Assembly (NCBI GenBank): GCA_022497145.1
Contig: MU385860.1
Location: forward strand, 310,001 to 374,000
Direction: 5' to 3'
Length of the DNA: 64,000 bases
Source of the DNA: Rostrohypoxylon terebratum
Lineage: Eukaryota; Ascomycota; Sordariomycetes; Xylariales; Hypoxylaceae
In this document: positions 21,801 through 32,822 of the stretch, in pieces
Position numbering within the stretch: position 1 is the first letter of the stretch
Layout: each line of letters opens with the position of its first letter
Position numbers and translations under genes: made by a program
Notes under the pieces: generated by a model
Databases searched by the model: none
The model's input: only the letters and a program-made list of their open reading frames with translations
What the model was told of the DNA's origin: nothing

Positions 21801-23127
21801 GTCAAATACGGCGTTCCGCGGCTTTGGTGGGCCTCAAGGGTTGTTCTTCGCTGAGTCTTACATGTCCGAAATTGCCGACCGCCTCGAAATCCCAGTTGAA
21901 AAATTACGTGAAATCAATTTTTATAAAATTGATGATGAGACCCATTTCAACCAGCGTATTCAGGACTGGCACGTCCCCCTGATGTATAATCAAGTTTATG
22001 AAGAGTCTGACTACGCCAATCGCCGCAAAGCCGTTGAAAAGTTCAATGCAGAGCACAAGTGGCGCAAGCGAGGGTTGGCTCTGATTCCTACAAAATTCGG
22101 TATCTCTTTTACCGCTCTTTGGCTCAACCAAGCCGGCGCCTTGGTACACATTTATCACGATGGATCGGTCCTCATCGCACACGGTGGCACCGAAATGGGC
22201 CAGGGTTTACACACCAAGATGATCACGATCGCGGCACAAGCACTTCAAGTGCCCATGGAGAGCGTCCATATTTCGGAAACGTCCACTGTCACGGTAGCAA
22301 ATGCATCTGCCACTGCTGCCTCGGCATCATCCGATCTTAACGGTTACGCTGTTTTTAACGCGTGCGAGCAAATCAACGCCCGACTGGCGCCGTATAGGGA
22401 GAAGCTCGGTCCTAATGCTACCATGAAGGAGATTGCTCACGCAGCGTACTTCGATCGTGTCAACCTAAGCGCTAACGGATTCTACAAGACTCCCGAGATC
22501 GGTTATCAATGGGGCGAAAACACCGGGAAAATGTTCTTTTACTTCACGCAAGGCGTTACGGCAGCCGAAGTCGAAATTGACTGTCTGACTGGAACTTGGA
22601 CGTGCCTGCGTGCCGATATTAAAATGGATATCGGCCGGTCCATCAATCCCTCTATCGACTACGGTCAGATCGAAGGCGCCTTCACCCAAGGTTTAGGACT
22701 ATTCACCATGGAAGAGAGCCTATGGTTGCGCAACGGGCCTATGAAGGGCAATTTGTTCACTAAAGGGCCCGGCACCTATAAAATCCCCGGATTTCGCGAT
22801 ATTCCGCAAGTGTTCAACGTCAGCTTGCTCAAGGGCGTTGAGTGGGAGAACCTACGCACCATACAAAGGAGCAGAGGTGTCGGCGAGCCGCCGCTATTCA
22901 TGGGTAGCTCGGTATTCTTCGCGATACGAGACGCATTGAAAGCGGCACGCGCCGATTACGGGGTTAAGGCTAAGTCATTCGCGGAAGGGGGCGAGGATGA
23001 TGGATTACTGAAGCTTGAAAGCCCAGCGACACCTGAAAGAATCAGGCTTTCGTGCGTGGATCCTATCATGGAGCGCGCGAGGGTGTTGCCTAAAGAAGGG
23101 GAGAAGAGCTTTTTTATCGCCATTTAG
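18864..23127 (+). CDS. hxA: Xanthine dehydrogenase (purine hydroxylase I)
   Basis: Molybdo-flavoprotein oxidising hypoxanthine to xanthine and urate in purine use as a nitrogen source. Exons 18864-19051, 19130-21343 and 21399-23127 (introns 78 and 55 nt) give 1,376 residues. The first [2Fe-2S] cluster ligands are in GCGEGGCGACTVV (Cys65, 70, 73). The second are in QCGFCTPG (Cys134, 137) and CRCTGYR (Cys169, 171). The FAD domain follows (IIGGSTETQIEVKF, GRQIRNVGTPAGN). The molybdopterin domain includes RLGGGFGGKETR, AFRGFGGPQG, GTEMGQGLHTKM and a C-terminal GVGEPPLF, which holds the active-site Glu. A Gly/Asn-rich insert with five cysteines (about 187-224) links the Fe-S and FAD parts. The last residues do not match a peroxisomal signal clearly. 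Confidence 0.96.
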
Positions 23128-23793
23128 GGAGAGGACTTTTTGTACGACGGGAGGATGGATGTAGGCATAGCATTTCTAGCCTAGAGTGGAATGCACAGCT
23201 TCAATACCGTAGCCCGGTGTCTTCGCTGGAGTGAATCGCTTTAGTGCTAGTTCTATCTTACATGTGTTATGCACAGGTATGGGTCTAGGTATGTGTAATC
23301 CCATCTACCCCTTTTCACATCGCGAGAATCTGACACACCTAAATAGGAAACCAAGGACGAGCGACAGCGATTATTTCATGCGAGCATGAACGCGAGTATA
23401 GAAAATATCGCAGTGTATCCTTATATTACACCCCACCCGGGTTATATTTTTTACCAATGATACCGGTTAATATGCCGATTATTAATCCAATTGGATGGCT
23501 TGCAGGCCTCTATGACGTTTTGGCGAAATCACATTTCATTACACAGGTAGGTTTCTATCAAAACGTTGTTCGAAAATGGATAGAAAATATACGAGAAGAT
23601 ATCGTTCGCAATCATCAGTAACGATCCGACCATTCGTAGACGAATATCCTAGGGTATATGGAGTCGATATCGTGGATATAAGTTGGTTAACGTATCCGTA
23701 GCACAGATCTCGTCATTGTCGCTCAACTCACCATTAGCCATCAACTTTATTTTCACCTCAAGCCCAAGAGAACGACCCAGTTCAGCAATCATC
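23128..23793. promoter_or_regulatory. Region between xanthine dehydrogenase and the NmrA-like gene
   Basis: 666 bp between two genes on the same strand, so the 3' end of one and the promoter of the next. No specific element was recognised. Confidence 0.4.
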
Positions 23794-24801
23794 ATGTCGA
23801 CAATAGCGATCACAGGCGCCTCAGGCAAACTAGGCAACGCCACGCTCAGCGCCCTCCTCTCGCACAACCTCCTCCCCGCCTCCTCCATCATCGCGCTCAC
23901 CTCGTCCTCCTCCCCCTCCTCCCCCACCTGGGCCTCCCTCGCCGCGCAAAACCCCTCCATCCGAATCCGCCACGCCGACTTCGACGACCCCGCGTCCTTC
24001 GAAAAGGCGTTGCAAGGCGTGGATAAACTATTCTTGGTCTCGAGCCCGCACGTAGAACTCGACTTCGAGGACGAGGGGGGCAGGGAGAAGGGGGATGGGG
24101 AGGGGAGGGAGAGGCATCATAGGGTGGCGATTGATGCCGCGGTCAAGGCCGGCATTGGACATGTGTATTATTCTAGCTTGGCGTTTGCGTGGGACGCTGG
24201 GGCGCAGGCACCGGGGGATGCGAGTAAGGCGGTTGTGATGCGCGCGCACTTGCGCACGCAGGCGTATCTGGGGTGGCTTGGGGGGGAGGGGAGGGTGAGG
24301 TGCTCGGTTGTTAGGATGGGCTTGTATCATGAGTCCTGGCCGCTGTATGTCTTCGGGTACGGTGACGCGAAGGAGGTGGAGAGGGAGACGGTGCCGGTTC
24401 TCGGGGATGGCAGGGTGTGCTGGACGGCGATTCGGGATCTGGGCGTTGCGAGCGCGGTTGTGCTTGCGGCGGATAGTAAAGAGTATGAGGGGAAGACATT
24501 TTATCTGTCGACGAGGCCTGCGGAAGCGAAGAATCTTGCTGAGATCGCGGCGATCGCGAGTCAGGCTAGGGGTAAGGAGGTGAAGGTGCAAGTTGTGAGT
24601 AGGGAGGTGTATGAGAAGTATTATATAGAGGGAAGGGGCAGGAACAAGGCGTCGGTTAGGTGGTGGTCAAGTACCTACGACGCAATCAAAGATGGAGAGT
24701 GCGAGGTTGACGATCCAACGTTGGAGAGGCTGTTGGAAAGTGTAGGAGTCAAGAGCACGGGGATAGAAGAGTACATTCAGAGCTCTTTCAAAAAGGCATG
24801 A
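23794..24801 (+). CDS. NmrA-like / triphenylmethane reductase-type NAD(P)-binding protein
   Basis: An intronless 335-residue atypical short-chain dehydrogenase. The N-terminus MSTIAITGASGKLGNATLSA contains the glycine-rich nucleotide-binding loop GASGKLG. The second strand ends in DFDDPASFEKALQGVDKLF, and the mid-region VYYSSLAFAW corresponds to the active-site region of the NmrA/QOR2 group, which lacks the classical YxxxK. These proteins are either NADP-sensing regulators or quinone/dye reductases, and the sequence does not decide between them. The coding DNA has a marked G/C strand bias (C-rich first third, G-rich remainder), which creates long antisense open frames. In-frame codons run upstream to 23683 but show no family character, so ATG 23794 was chosen. 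Confidence 0.88.
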   Translation: MSTIAITGASGKLGNATLSALLSHNLLPASSIIALTSSSSPSSPTWASLAAQNPSIRIRHADFDDPASFEKALQGVDKLFLVSSPHVELDFEDEGGREKGDGEGRERHHRVAIDAAVKAGIGHVYYSSLAFAWDAGAQAPGDASKAVVMRAHLRTQAYLGWLGGEGRVRCSVVRMGLYHESWPLYVFGYGDAKEVERETVPVLGDGRVCWTAIRDLGVASAVVLAADSKEYEGKTFYLSTRPAEAKNLAEIAAIASQARGKEVKVQVVSREVYEKYYIEGRGRNKASVRWWSSTYDAIKDGECEVDDPTLERLLESVGVKSTGIEEYIQSSFKKA

Positions 24802-24923
24802 GACCCAACGGATAACTAGGAAACAAGCTTGAGCAGGTTGACATTTTTTTCTAGATTTATATAAATCATGTTTAATCTAACATATCTCTCTACGAACGCC
24901 AATTTTGACGCCACCTTTTCTTA

Positions 24924-25390
24924 TCACTCCTTGTTTGGATCATGTCCCCAATTCTTCAAGCTCCTCGCGCTCTTGCTATCTGGATCCTGCTTCGCCTTTC
25001 CCTCCTGCGCCAGATGCCGCTTGCAGTATGCGACTACGCGACGCATGTGGTCGACGTCGTCTTCATCGTACTTGTCCGGGTCTTTGCGCGGGTTCTTTTT
25101 CAGGATTTCTATGATCTTTCGCCCACTGAAGAATAATTAGCCTCCATACCTAGGATTGAATTTTCAAGGCGGATTTCTTACCTCTCATGCCCGATCGTCT
25201 CACCGGAACCGTCGCTCTTGCTCCAACCCGCCGATTCGGACGACTCTTCCTTGAGCCAGGTCTCAAGGTCCGAGGCCGACATATTAACTATGTCGTTGAA
25301 TTCCCTGAGAAGAAATGTTTAAAATTGACGGTCTGTGTGGCCTGGGAGGAGGCTTGCTTACTCGATAACAGTTTGCGTATCTTTCACCAT
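24924..25390 (-). CDS. DUF3140 family protein
   Basis: Three exons, 25390-25362, 25304-25182 and 25125-24924, with introns of 57 and 56 nt (GTAAGC and GTAAGA donors, YAG acceptors), join into 117 residues. The product starts MVKDTQTVIEEFNDIVNMSA and contains ETIGHESGRKIIEILKKNP followed by YDEDDVDHMRRVVAYCKRHL. It ends KSARSLKNWGHDPNKE. This is the full DUF3140 pattern, a short protein family shared by bacteria and fungi with no established function. The frame stays open upstream to 25669. An ATG at 25543 would add about 51 residues rich in Arg and Ser that resemble a mitochondrial presequence, so the localisation is open. Confidence 0.85.
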
Positions 25391-25959
25391 TTTTCCCTTG
25401 CTATATTGTCTAATTGAGTGATATCCAACGTAGGAGTGCAATTTCAAAGAGAGGGGATAGGAATTTTGTAAGTTTTGCGCATTCGAGAAAGTCGATGATA
25501 TTGTAAACCCACGACGCATGGCTGACCGGATCAAAGACGTCATCGCTCTTTCAAATATCACAACACATTGCTTTTCTAACTTTCTAAAGCAAGGAGAACG
25601 TCCATCAATGAGAAGAGTGATTTCATTTAAATTCCATGATCTACCAGGTAGGTATGCAGCATTCCCCATGTAGTAGAATTACTCTATAGGTAATGATGAT
25701 TCATGACCAACTGACTAAGCTATAGGCTATCTATGCTTCTACTATGTTTCCAAATGCGTGTTCGGGTTGAATTCATCATCTATTAAGCTTCTTATTTGAA
25801 ATACGGCGAGACATGACTCTGGTATTTTACATACAATTGAAGGGTGCTTGTCCTCCCTATTCTACCAATCACTTGAGCTATTATAACGATATCTGCCAGA
25901 GGCTGACAATACAGTGTCGCCGAACTACGTTCTATCAAATTAGGGAATATTACATTTAA
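25391..25959. other. Upstream region of the DUF3140 gene and 3' end of ZIP4
   Basis: 569 bp. The left 150 bp could encode an N-terminal extension of the DUF3140 protein. The rest shows nothing recognisable. Confidence 0.35.
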
Positions 25960-28900
25960 TTAAGAATCCCATTTGAGAGTGATCTGCCTCCTCTGAAGTT
26001 CTTGCTCCAAATCGCCGCCATCTTGATGATAATGTGCTAATGTGAGCGCATGGGATACCCACTTTCTGCTCAGTTCGTCTTCGCTGATCCCATAGAGGTC
26101 TACTCCGTGATTGAAAGCTGTCGTCGCGAACCATTCAACCTCCTGGGGAGGTATGGGCTTCTGGCTCTGAAAATACGGTAAGCATCACTTTTTCTTCTCG
26201 GCTCTTGAACATTCATCGTCGCTTACATCCGCGCACTGTTTCACGAGCCTGCAAATATCTTCCATAATCTTCAAAGGGAATTCGGGCTCCGAGGCAAGAG
26301 TAGCTTTGAGCAAGCAGCGTAAGTATTTGGCGAGCTTCTCGTTATCAAACCGTTCGAGGGAAAATATGTGATTAATAATCTTGCGTAATGTAGAGTAGAG
26401 CACTAGATTTCTATTAATAGCCAGAACGGTTTCCCTCGCAAGAATCATACCTTGTCCGGGGATAGATTCGGCTCGGAGGACACAGTCGGCCATCGCTTGA
26501 AACACTGATAGATTATCACAAGTTTTGGCCTTGAACAAGATTTCTGACAAGTCATCCTATGACTTAAGACAGATAGCACCTTCGAAGTCAAACACCAGTA
26601 GAACTTCGAGCTTCATTTGAAGGTCATTCTTAGATATGTCATCTAAAGTATTGAGTCGCCCTTCTAGTTCTAGGTCAAAGCTTTTTATGTGATTGCGCAT
26701 CATGAGGTAGTCCTGGAGCTGTGTCTCGATGTTGTCTTCAGAGCGGGCCAGAGCTATGAGCATCGTCGCCAATAGAAAATGGCAGAACATTGATCGCAGA
26801 GATAGATCGTTAGATACTTGAATAGAGATATCTCCAGGATATTGGGATATGATCGAAAGGCAAGATTGGAAAATGCGAAGGCTTTGCCTCGGCGGCCAAA
26901 TGCGTAGATTCTTCAGCCCCAGGTTATAGGCATTCTTGCAAAACCAATCGAGTTCTTCTACCACGAAGAGTTTATGTCCTTGGCTATCCCGTGGGTCTCT
27001 CTGTATTGCCGTTACAACTATCGCGACTCAGAAAAAATTGCAATCTCATCTAGGAGTGAAAGCTTGATGAACTTACCACCTTCAAAGACTTGACAGGTAT
27101 CTTCTACGAGCAAGGTGTTCGTTGATATGTGGCCCTGGTCATTCATCAGCGATGTTTCGAGACGAATGACAACACGAAACAAGGCCGGCAGGTGAATCGC
27201 GCCAGGGGAGCTATATTCGCATTTTTGGATTAAATATCGCAGTGCCTCGATCGCGCACAGTTTGTCTTCAGCCTCTTGTGCGTCCATGCAACACGCATAG
27301 AGGTACTGCGCGTCATTTGGCGAAGCCTCGCTAATATCTTTTAAACATTCGGAGGCCATTTCTCGATCGCCATTCCTTAGCGCAAGTTTGTATGCCAAGT
27401 ATATAGTCATCGGCTCCTTTCTAGCTGATTCGCTCATAGATCGAAGAATCTCTATAGCATTATCCAGATCGTTTCTTTGCAGGGCGCAAGTAAGCAATTT
27501 CCTATTCCGGTCAGATGAAAACCCTGATGTATTGCATAGATTGATAGGTGCTTACCTTGCGATCTTCGCTGCATTCGCCGGTCCAGAATGCCGAAGAGCT
27601 GGATGCATGGCTACGTGGCACCATTTCTCTGTTAATTCAAGCTCTCCTTGAGTCCACGAAGCATCAACTTTCTTCCATATGAGCTTATATTAATTAGCTC
27701 AAGTCCATATCGTAAGAGTCGAATGTGGCGGTTAACTTACTATCTGTATAGCGAGGACGGCAGCAGCAGGCAGCGATTTTTCTAAATTAGCTTCAACGCT
27801 ATCGAATGTGCTCGAAAGGCTTTGTATTATTTCGTCGCTATCTCGATGCGTAGTTGCCATTCGAGTGCGAAGGACAACAGCTCGCTCTACCCAGGGGTTG
27901 TGTTGTGTGGGCAAAATTCGAGAGGTTATGAATTCGTCAAGGATCGAGCCTGCAATACTGGGACTCTTGTCGTCTAATTTGCGTATGTGATGTATCACGA
28001 GGTTGAAACTCGATTCTGATATGTCAAGGCTCCTGACCATTCGGCGAAGCACGTCGGCATATCCACCGCTGTCGAATATTTCGGCTGGTGACTTCGACAG
28101 TAGTTCTAACCTGAGCAAAAGAACTACAAGTTTGTCGCCGAATTCAGATTCAATATAACAAACATGGTTTTCAGCCTTCTGAAAACCTTCGGTTGTGCCT
28201 AGATCCAAATATGAGCGGACAAGAGCCTGGGAAATTGCCAGTCTTAGTTCGATGGCTTCCCTCGATAGTTGCTCGAGATCTTGAATATTGATAGCCTCAT
28301 AGGCCCTCTGCAACCATTTTGCCGCTAAAGGGAAGTTTTTCTTTTCTGTTAGATCCTTTCCAATTTCGAAAAGAGAGTCGGCCAAATTCTCCGCCGACGT
28401 GTGATCTGAATTGCTTTTGCCATCCTGCATCTTCTCGTATAGATGGTCGGCCACATCGAGGCGGTCTTCTTTCCAGGCCTTACGAAGTTGTGAGCGACCG
28501 GGCAAGGGGTAGATGACAATATGCGGCTTACCAGCGCTATACGAAGTGTAAAATACTCTGACTCTAGTCTCTTGCAGGTGTCTAGCTCCTCTCTTGGCAG
28601 CTTTTCTTGCAGATGCTGCAACAATCCGTTATAGTCGGCGGCTTTTTGCAGGACCATGAGTGCGAAATTGAGCTCGCCCGCTCCTATGCAGGTGTTAGTC
28701 CCGCAGAGCTGCAGCTGGGGTAGGACGAACCTGCAACATACCAATACAAGATCTGCCGGTTTTGATTGCCAATTTTTCCAGACGAAGGAGATCTCCCGGT
28801 TCGTTATGAGTGCCTCGTTGAGCGAGCGCCAGGATTACAAACGAAAATACCCGGGCAAATACCAGTAGTTTGTTTTTTGTTGGAGAGAAATCTGTATCAT

Positions 28901-29211
28901 CTTGCCGTTTGATCTGAACACATATATTCCAGAGATCAGTGCCCGGGCCATCGAGCTGTGCGTGGCGGTGGGGGCTGAGAGATTTGAGAAGAAAGTCCTT
29001 GACAAGGTTGATCTGATCCTCTACTCTGTCAACAAGCTCCTCCAGTCCGTGCTCATTCTTATTTTCCTGCAGCCGTTTTTGGAGTTCATGACAGAAAGCT
29101 TCAAGAGTCAGCGTATGTCTCAAGAAGACACGGCGAATACGAACAGATGACAGATTTGATATTGATAGACTTCTCTCGGGTAGAGTGAGAAGGATCAGCT
29201 GGTTTGTGCAT
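25960..29211 (-). CDS. SPO22: Zip4/Spo22 meiotic TPR protein, with an in-frame stop codon (possible pseudogene)
   Basis: Zip4/Spo22 is a TPR scaffold of the synapsis-initiation (ZMM) complex that promotes meiotic crossovers. Eight exons were assembled: 29211-29145, 29098-28742, 28683-28532, 28478-27741, 27683-27556, 27501-27077, 27026-26227 and 26166-25960, with introns of 46-60 nt, all in phase over 957 codons. Typical segments are SLFEIGKDLTEKKNFPLAAK, KLFVVEELDWFCKNAYNLGL and PQEVEWFATTAFNHGVDLYG. The frame is broken once, by TAG at 26559-26557 (codon 779), within LLVFDFEGAICLKS(stop)DDLSEIL. The family appears to have Trp here, so TGG to TAG is the simplest explanation. Everything downstream is still family-like. 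A 778-residue truncated product is possible. The first donor (GTTCGT, 29144) is non-consensus. Confidence 0.85.
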
Positions 29212-29432
29212 GATGACGCACGATGAATTTGAGCTGTCGAGTTCTATGGCGAATGATTCATCTGAAATGCCATTACGCGGTTTCGCCCGTTACACTCGTT
29301 ACACGCCTCACGGCCACTTGTGTTACCGGCGTGGGAGAAGGTTTAGGTAGGTATGTAGATATCATTGATGTGGATGAATTGACGGTGACAATGTATACCT
29401 CGACACGTAAACAATCAAGCAGGATATGAATA

Positions 29433-29478
29433 TGAGAGAGAGAGAGAGTGTGTGTGTGTAGTAGTAGTATGTAGTAGT
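29433..29478. repeat. Compound microsatellite (GA)n(GT)n(AGT)n
   Basis: A GA run passes directly into a GT run and then TAG/AGT repeats. Confidence 0.85.
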
Positions 29479-29691
29479 AAAGGGGTAAGATAGGTACATT
29501 CTAGAAGTTGGTAAAAGTAAGAATTTTATTTGCTAGAACTCTGTCTGGGATCCACATGGATATGGATGTTAGGATTGTCAGGCGCGATTCGACAGGTAGC
29601 GTTGTAGTACTTAGTTTTCCATCTGGGGAAGGCGTAATGAAAAGCCCTGGAGGTCAATAACAATAGCACCTTCCGAACGTAGTGATATCAT

Positions 29692-29746
29692 CGCCCTTCT
29701 CCTTCTTCTCCTTCTCCTCCTTCTCCTTCTCTCTCTGCTTCTCCCA
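29692..29746. repeat. Polypyrimidine tract of CTTCTC-type repeats
   Basis: About 55 bases almost entirely C and T, in irregular TTCTCC units, downstream of the RDS2 stop. On the RDS2 transcript strand it is purine-rich. Confidence 0.8.
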
Positions 29747-29999
29747 AAGATGCGCATATCCAACCGATCGTCACTAAACTTGAGACGTGACTTCCAAGCT
29801 CTAGAAAGCTTTTAAAAAAAACGTATCTATCGTGCTCCGACGTAGCCACCGACGCTGAAGGCCGCATGACAGTATACCGATGCTATACCTAAGTAACGTA
29901 TAAAATGTAGAATATAATGAAGACATATACCCATTTTAAAGAATAAATAGGAAATAAGTAGAATAGTTGGGTGGAAACTTGTATGCTAGGCCGCCATGC

Positions 30000-32441
30000 T
30001 TAAGAAGAATGCGAAGGGTCATGCGGAAGGAAATTGCCAACGATGAGGCTGGGTCTATTTTGGTGGAAAGGAATAGTCAGCATATATTTTTTCGGTCGTA
30101 AACAATGCATTTGGGCTGCATAGCAGGTATCGACGACGTCAAAAATTCGCTTACATCTTGTGGTCATCTCTGCGTATCATAAACGAAAAGCAACAGTTCA
30201 CGATGGGGTCATTCGATCGATCATTTGGGTTCTTTAGAGCACATGCCGTTAGGAGCGTGTCGTGTGCTGCATCGAACGCGATGGTGCCGAATTCTTCCCA
30301 GTACCGGACGAGCGAATCTTCCGTCAGTATTTCATGCAGTGAGATTTTCCCCTAAATATAGAATCCGGTTAGTTAATAGATTAAGATTAGCGAGCACGGT
30401 TGCGGGACAACCTACGTCTCGTAGCCTTTCCACAGGAACGTGGATAAGCTCGGCCATCTCCTTATTGCCCCTAAATATTTCCCCAGTCCTCCTCCAGCAA
30501 CAAGCCGGGACCGCCATTGCCGCGAAGACTCGGTCGTATTCTAGTAGGGTCTTCTCGAACCACATCTCTACATATACCAACTCTATATCCGTAAGTCCTT
30601 GAACTTTCTCGCGGAACTTGGGTCGAAAGCGATCCAGCTGCCGTAGGATCTTCTGTTTCGAAGCAGGAGCAATATGGCCGTCCATGTATGACGATAGTTG
30701 GGCATACCCCTTAATGTAGTTGAATGGCTTCAACAGGCCGGCGTCATACTTAGCCTTCATCACACGTTGCATACGCGCCTCAGGCGTGTCATTGCCCGAA
30801 GGATCCGCCGCTTGAAGGTAGAATTCACGCGTCTTATCCACCGGGATAATGCTGGAGCTTGCCTGTTCCGTGCTCGGCGGAGGCATCGAGCCTGCTTGCA
30901 TCGCGCCCGTAGCTAGGAGATTGTTGCTGCCGCCCACGTAGCCCGCCATGTCGGATTGGTTAGGTTGTGACTGGTTATTCCTAAGATACGGGTTTTGGTC
31001 ATCCGGCAGATGTCCGGCGTCATCGAGAAGGCTGGTGTTTAAGAAATCATTGAGCAAGTTAAATTCGTGGGTGACTTCTGGGGCAAGCATATATTGAGGA
31101 TGGTAGTGGTGCATATCGTGGAATTGATTTTGGGCGGTTAGCCAGGCATCAGAGAACCCGCCGACTACGAGATCAGCTCAGCATTATTTTCCCCAACCGA
31201 CACGACACTTAGACATTTAAAAGGGTTTTACAAAACCTACATTGGTTCATATTGCTGCCAGAGCCATTGGCCTGCATATTAGAGACCGGATTAGGTGACA
31301 CGAGCTGTAGGGGGTTTGTCTGGCTTAGTGCGCCTGCACCAAAACCTTGCTTAGTCCTCTGAGCAGTAGATCCAGTTCCGTCAAACGCGGGCGGTGCCAT
31401 TGCAGCAGCAGCGTTCTGTTCTATTGAATTTTGCGATATCTCAGGCTGGATCTCTGATTCGTCGTTTCCAGTCGTGCTGTGGGAGCCTTTAGGCTTCTTA
31501 GAATCCGGATCCCGAGGCTCGTCATGGCAGAGATGTCCAATATTGCGTTTGATACATCTCGTACATGGTCTCTCCTGTTCAATAGGGGTTGGTCCCGGGT
31601 CAATCTTGGCTCATGCAAACCAGGGCATTATTCCCGCCCTCTATCGACGCAAGAAGTAGGAACAGATCTTACATACGAGATCGCAAGTCATATGCTAGGA
31701 CCCCCGGAAGTATTAGTATTAGCCAAGCAGTTTGTGAAAGTCTAGGAACTCCAACAACAGAGCACAGAGAGCGCGCACGCGCCCCCATACAGCAGCACGC
31801 TAGAGCACAGAAAAAGATTCGGGATGCATCAACCCCGTGACATCACAGCAAAAGCAACGGCTACCTAGCGGCCGCAGCATACATAAAATAAAATAGAATG
31901 GAATGGAATATAATAAATCATCTGTAAATACAAAGGGGGAAAGAGGGTGCCGGCATCTCTACATATGCGTAGATACGTAAGACGTGGAACTAATGAATCC
32001 TACATGTTCTGTTTTTTTTTTTTTTTTTTTTTTTAGATTTCTTTTGAAAGTAATCTTTTTCTGGGGAAAAATAGAGGTTTGATAGACTAGGCTTAGAATG
32101 AAGGGATTTAAGGGATTTTTTTTTAGAAACTTCTTTTTAAGACTTACAGATCGACGACAGTATACACAAGCTGTAGGAACGCGCGACCAAAATTAGCCCA
32201 TGCGACGACGGGTAGATACGACGATGGTGGAATCGAGATGAGCGAGGTAAGTTAAGATAAGTTAGGGGTGGTTTGTAGAAGAATAGCACGGCATACCATG
32301 GTTTACCTTGCGCCTCTTCTTGGGGCTCTTATTGGCATTGTCGGGTGGTGTGGTGGTGGTTGAGGTCGTAGGGGTGCCGTCCTTGGACCTGGCGTCGTTG
32401 TCGGGCCTCTTGTCCTTGGCGTGGCTGCCATCGCTTTCCAT
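30000..32441 (-). CDS. acuM: Rds2/AcuM-type Zn2Cys6 regulator of gluconeogenesis
   Basis: Transcription activator of gluconeogenic genes in the Rds2/AcuM branch of the Ert1/Rds2 family. Seven exons give 506 residues: 32441-32297, 32170-32148 (23 nt), 31694-31677 (18 nt), 31574-31241, 31164-30416, 30351-30155 and 30054-30000. The zinc cluster is spread over exons 1-4 and reads ACVYCRRS / HMTCDL / ERPCTRC, with Cys50, 53, 60, 66, 69 and 78 in CX2CX6CX5CX2CX8C spacing. A basic KKRRK precedes it. The C-terminal half has AKYDAGLLKPFNYIKGYAQL and a PAS-like domain from PACCWRRTGEIFRGNKEMA to the end. The last exon restores IPSLIVGNFLPHDPS, which matches the yeast Rds2 C-terminus. Rds2 type is preferred over Ert1/AcuK because the finger lacks the FACQRAHLTC pattern. 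Confidence 0.9.
32012..32034. repeat. T23 homopolymer inside RDS2 intron 2
   Basis: An uninterrupted run of 23 T on the plus strand. It lies in the 453-nt intron between the two microexons of the minus-strand gene, so it is poly-A in the transcript. Confidence 0.85.
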
Positions 32442-32765
32442 GTCTGCGTCCTACTATGTACTTCAAATACTCTCGGGTCTGCTTTGTCTAGAAAGCTCCC
32501 ATTGGGTCTTCGGGTTACGCAATGGACATGTAGCTCGTGGAAAATCGAGTTAGGTGCTAACGGCTTTGTGCAGGACCAAGAGATGATTTGTTCAAACGCC
32601 TCCCGAAATGAAGCGGCTGGTCGGCGATGGGTTATGCCCAAATTGCTAGGGAACAGGAACGTTTGGTAGACGGGAGACGAGACGGAAGTTTTGGAGGGGC
32701 GTTTCGTGATCGACAGAGAAAGAAATCTAGCCGGACCGAAGGGCTATCGGCGTCCACGTGTAATT

Positions 32766-32822
32766 CAAAGACCAAAGACCAAAGACCAAGACCTAACTGG
32801 AAGACCCAAGACCCAAGACCCA
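32766..32822. repeat. AAAGACC / AAGACCC heptamer repeats
   Basis: Three AAAGACC-like units are followed after a short spacer by three AAGACCC units, upstream of the Rds2/AcuM gene. Confidence 0.8.

Larger units (their letters stand above)
29212..29999. other. ZIP4 upstream region and RDS2 3' region, with microsatellites
   Basis: 788 bp with no supported gene. It holds a compound dinucleotide/trinucleotide repeat and a polypyrimidine tract, both listed below. Confidence 0.4.

Noticed and set aside
24028..24591. Antisense frame of 187 codons inside the NmrA-like gene
   Set aside because: Arises from the G-rich coding strand; Pro/Arg/His-rich and unlike any protein.
26560..26598. A 39-nt intron (GTG...TAG) that would remove the ZIP4 stop
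   Set aside because: In phase, but shorter than other introns here, with a poor donor, and it would delete conserved residues VFDFEGAICLKS.
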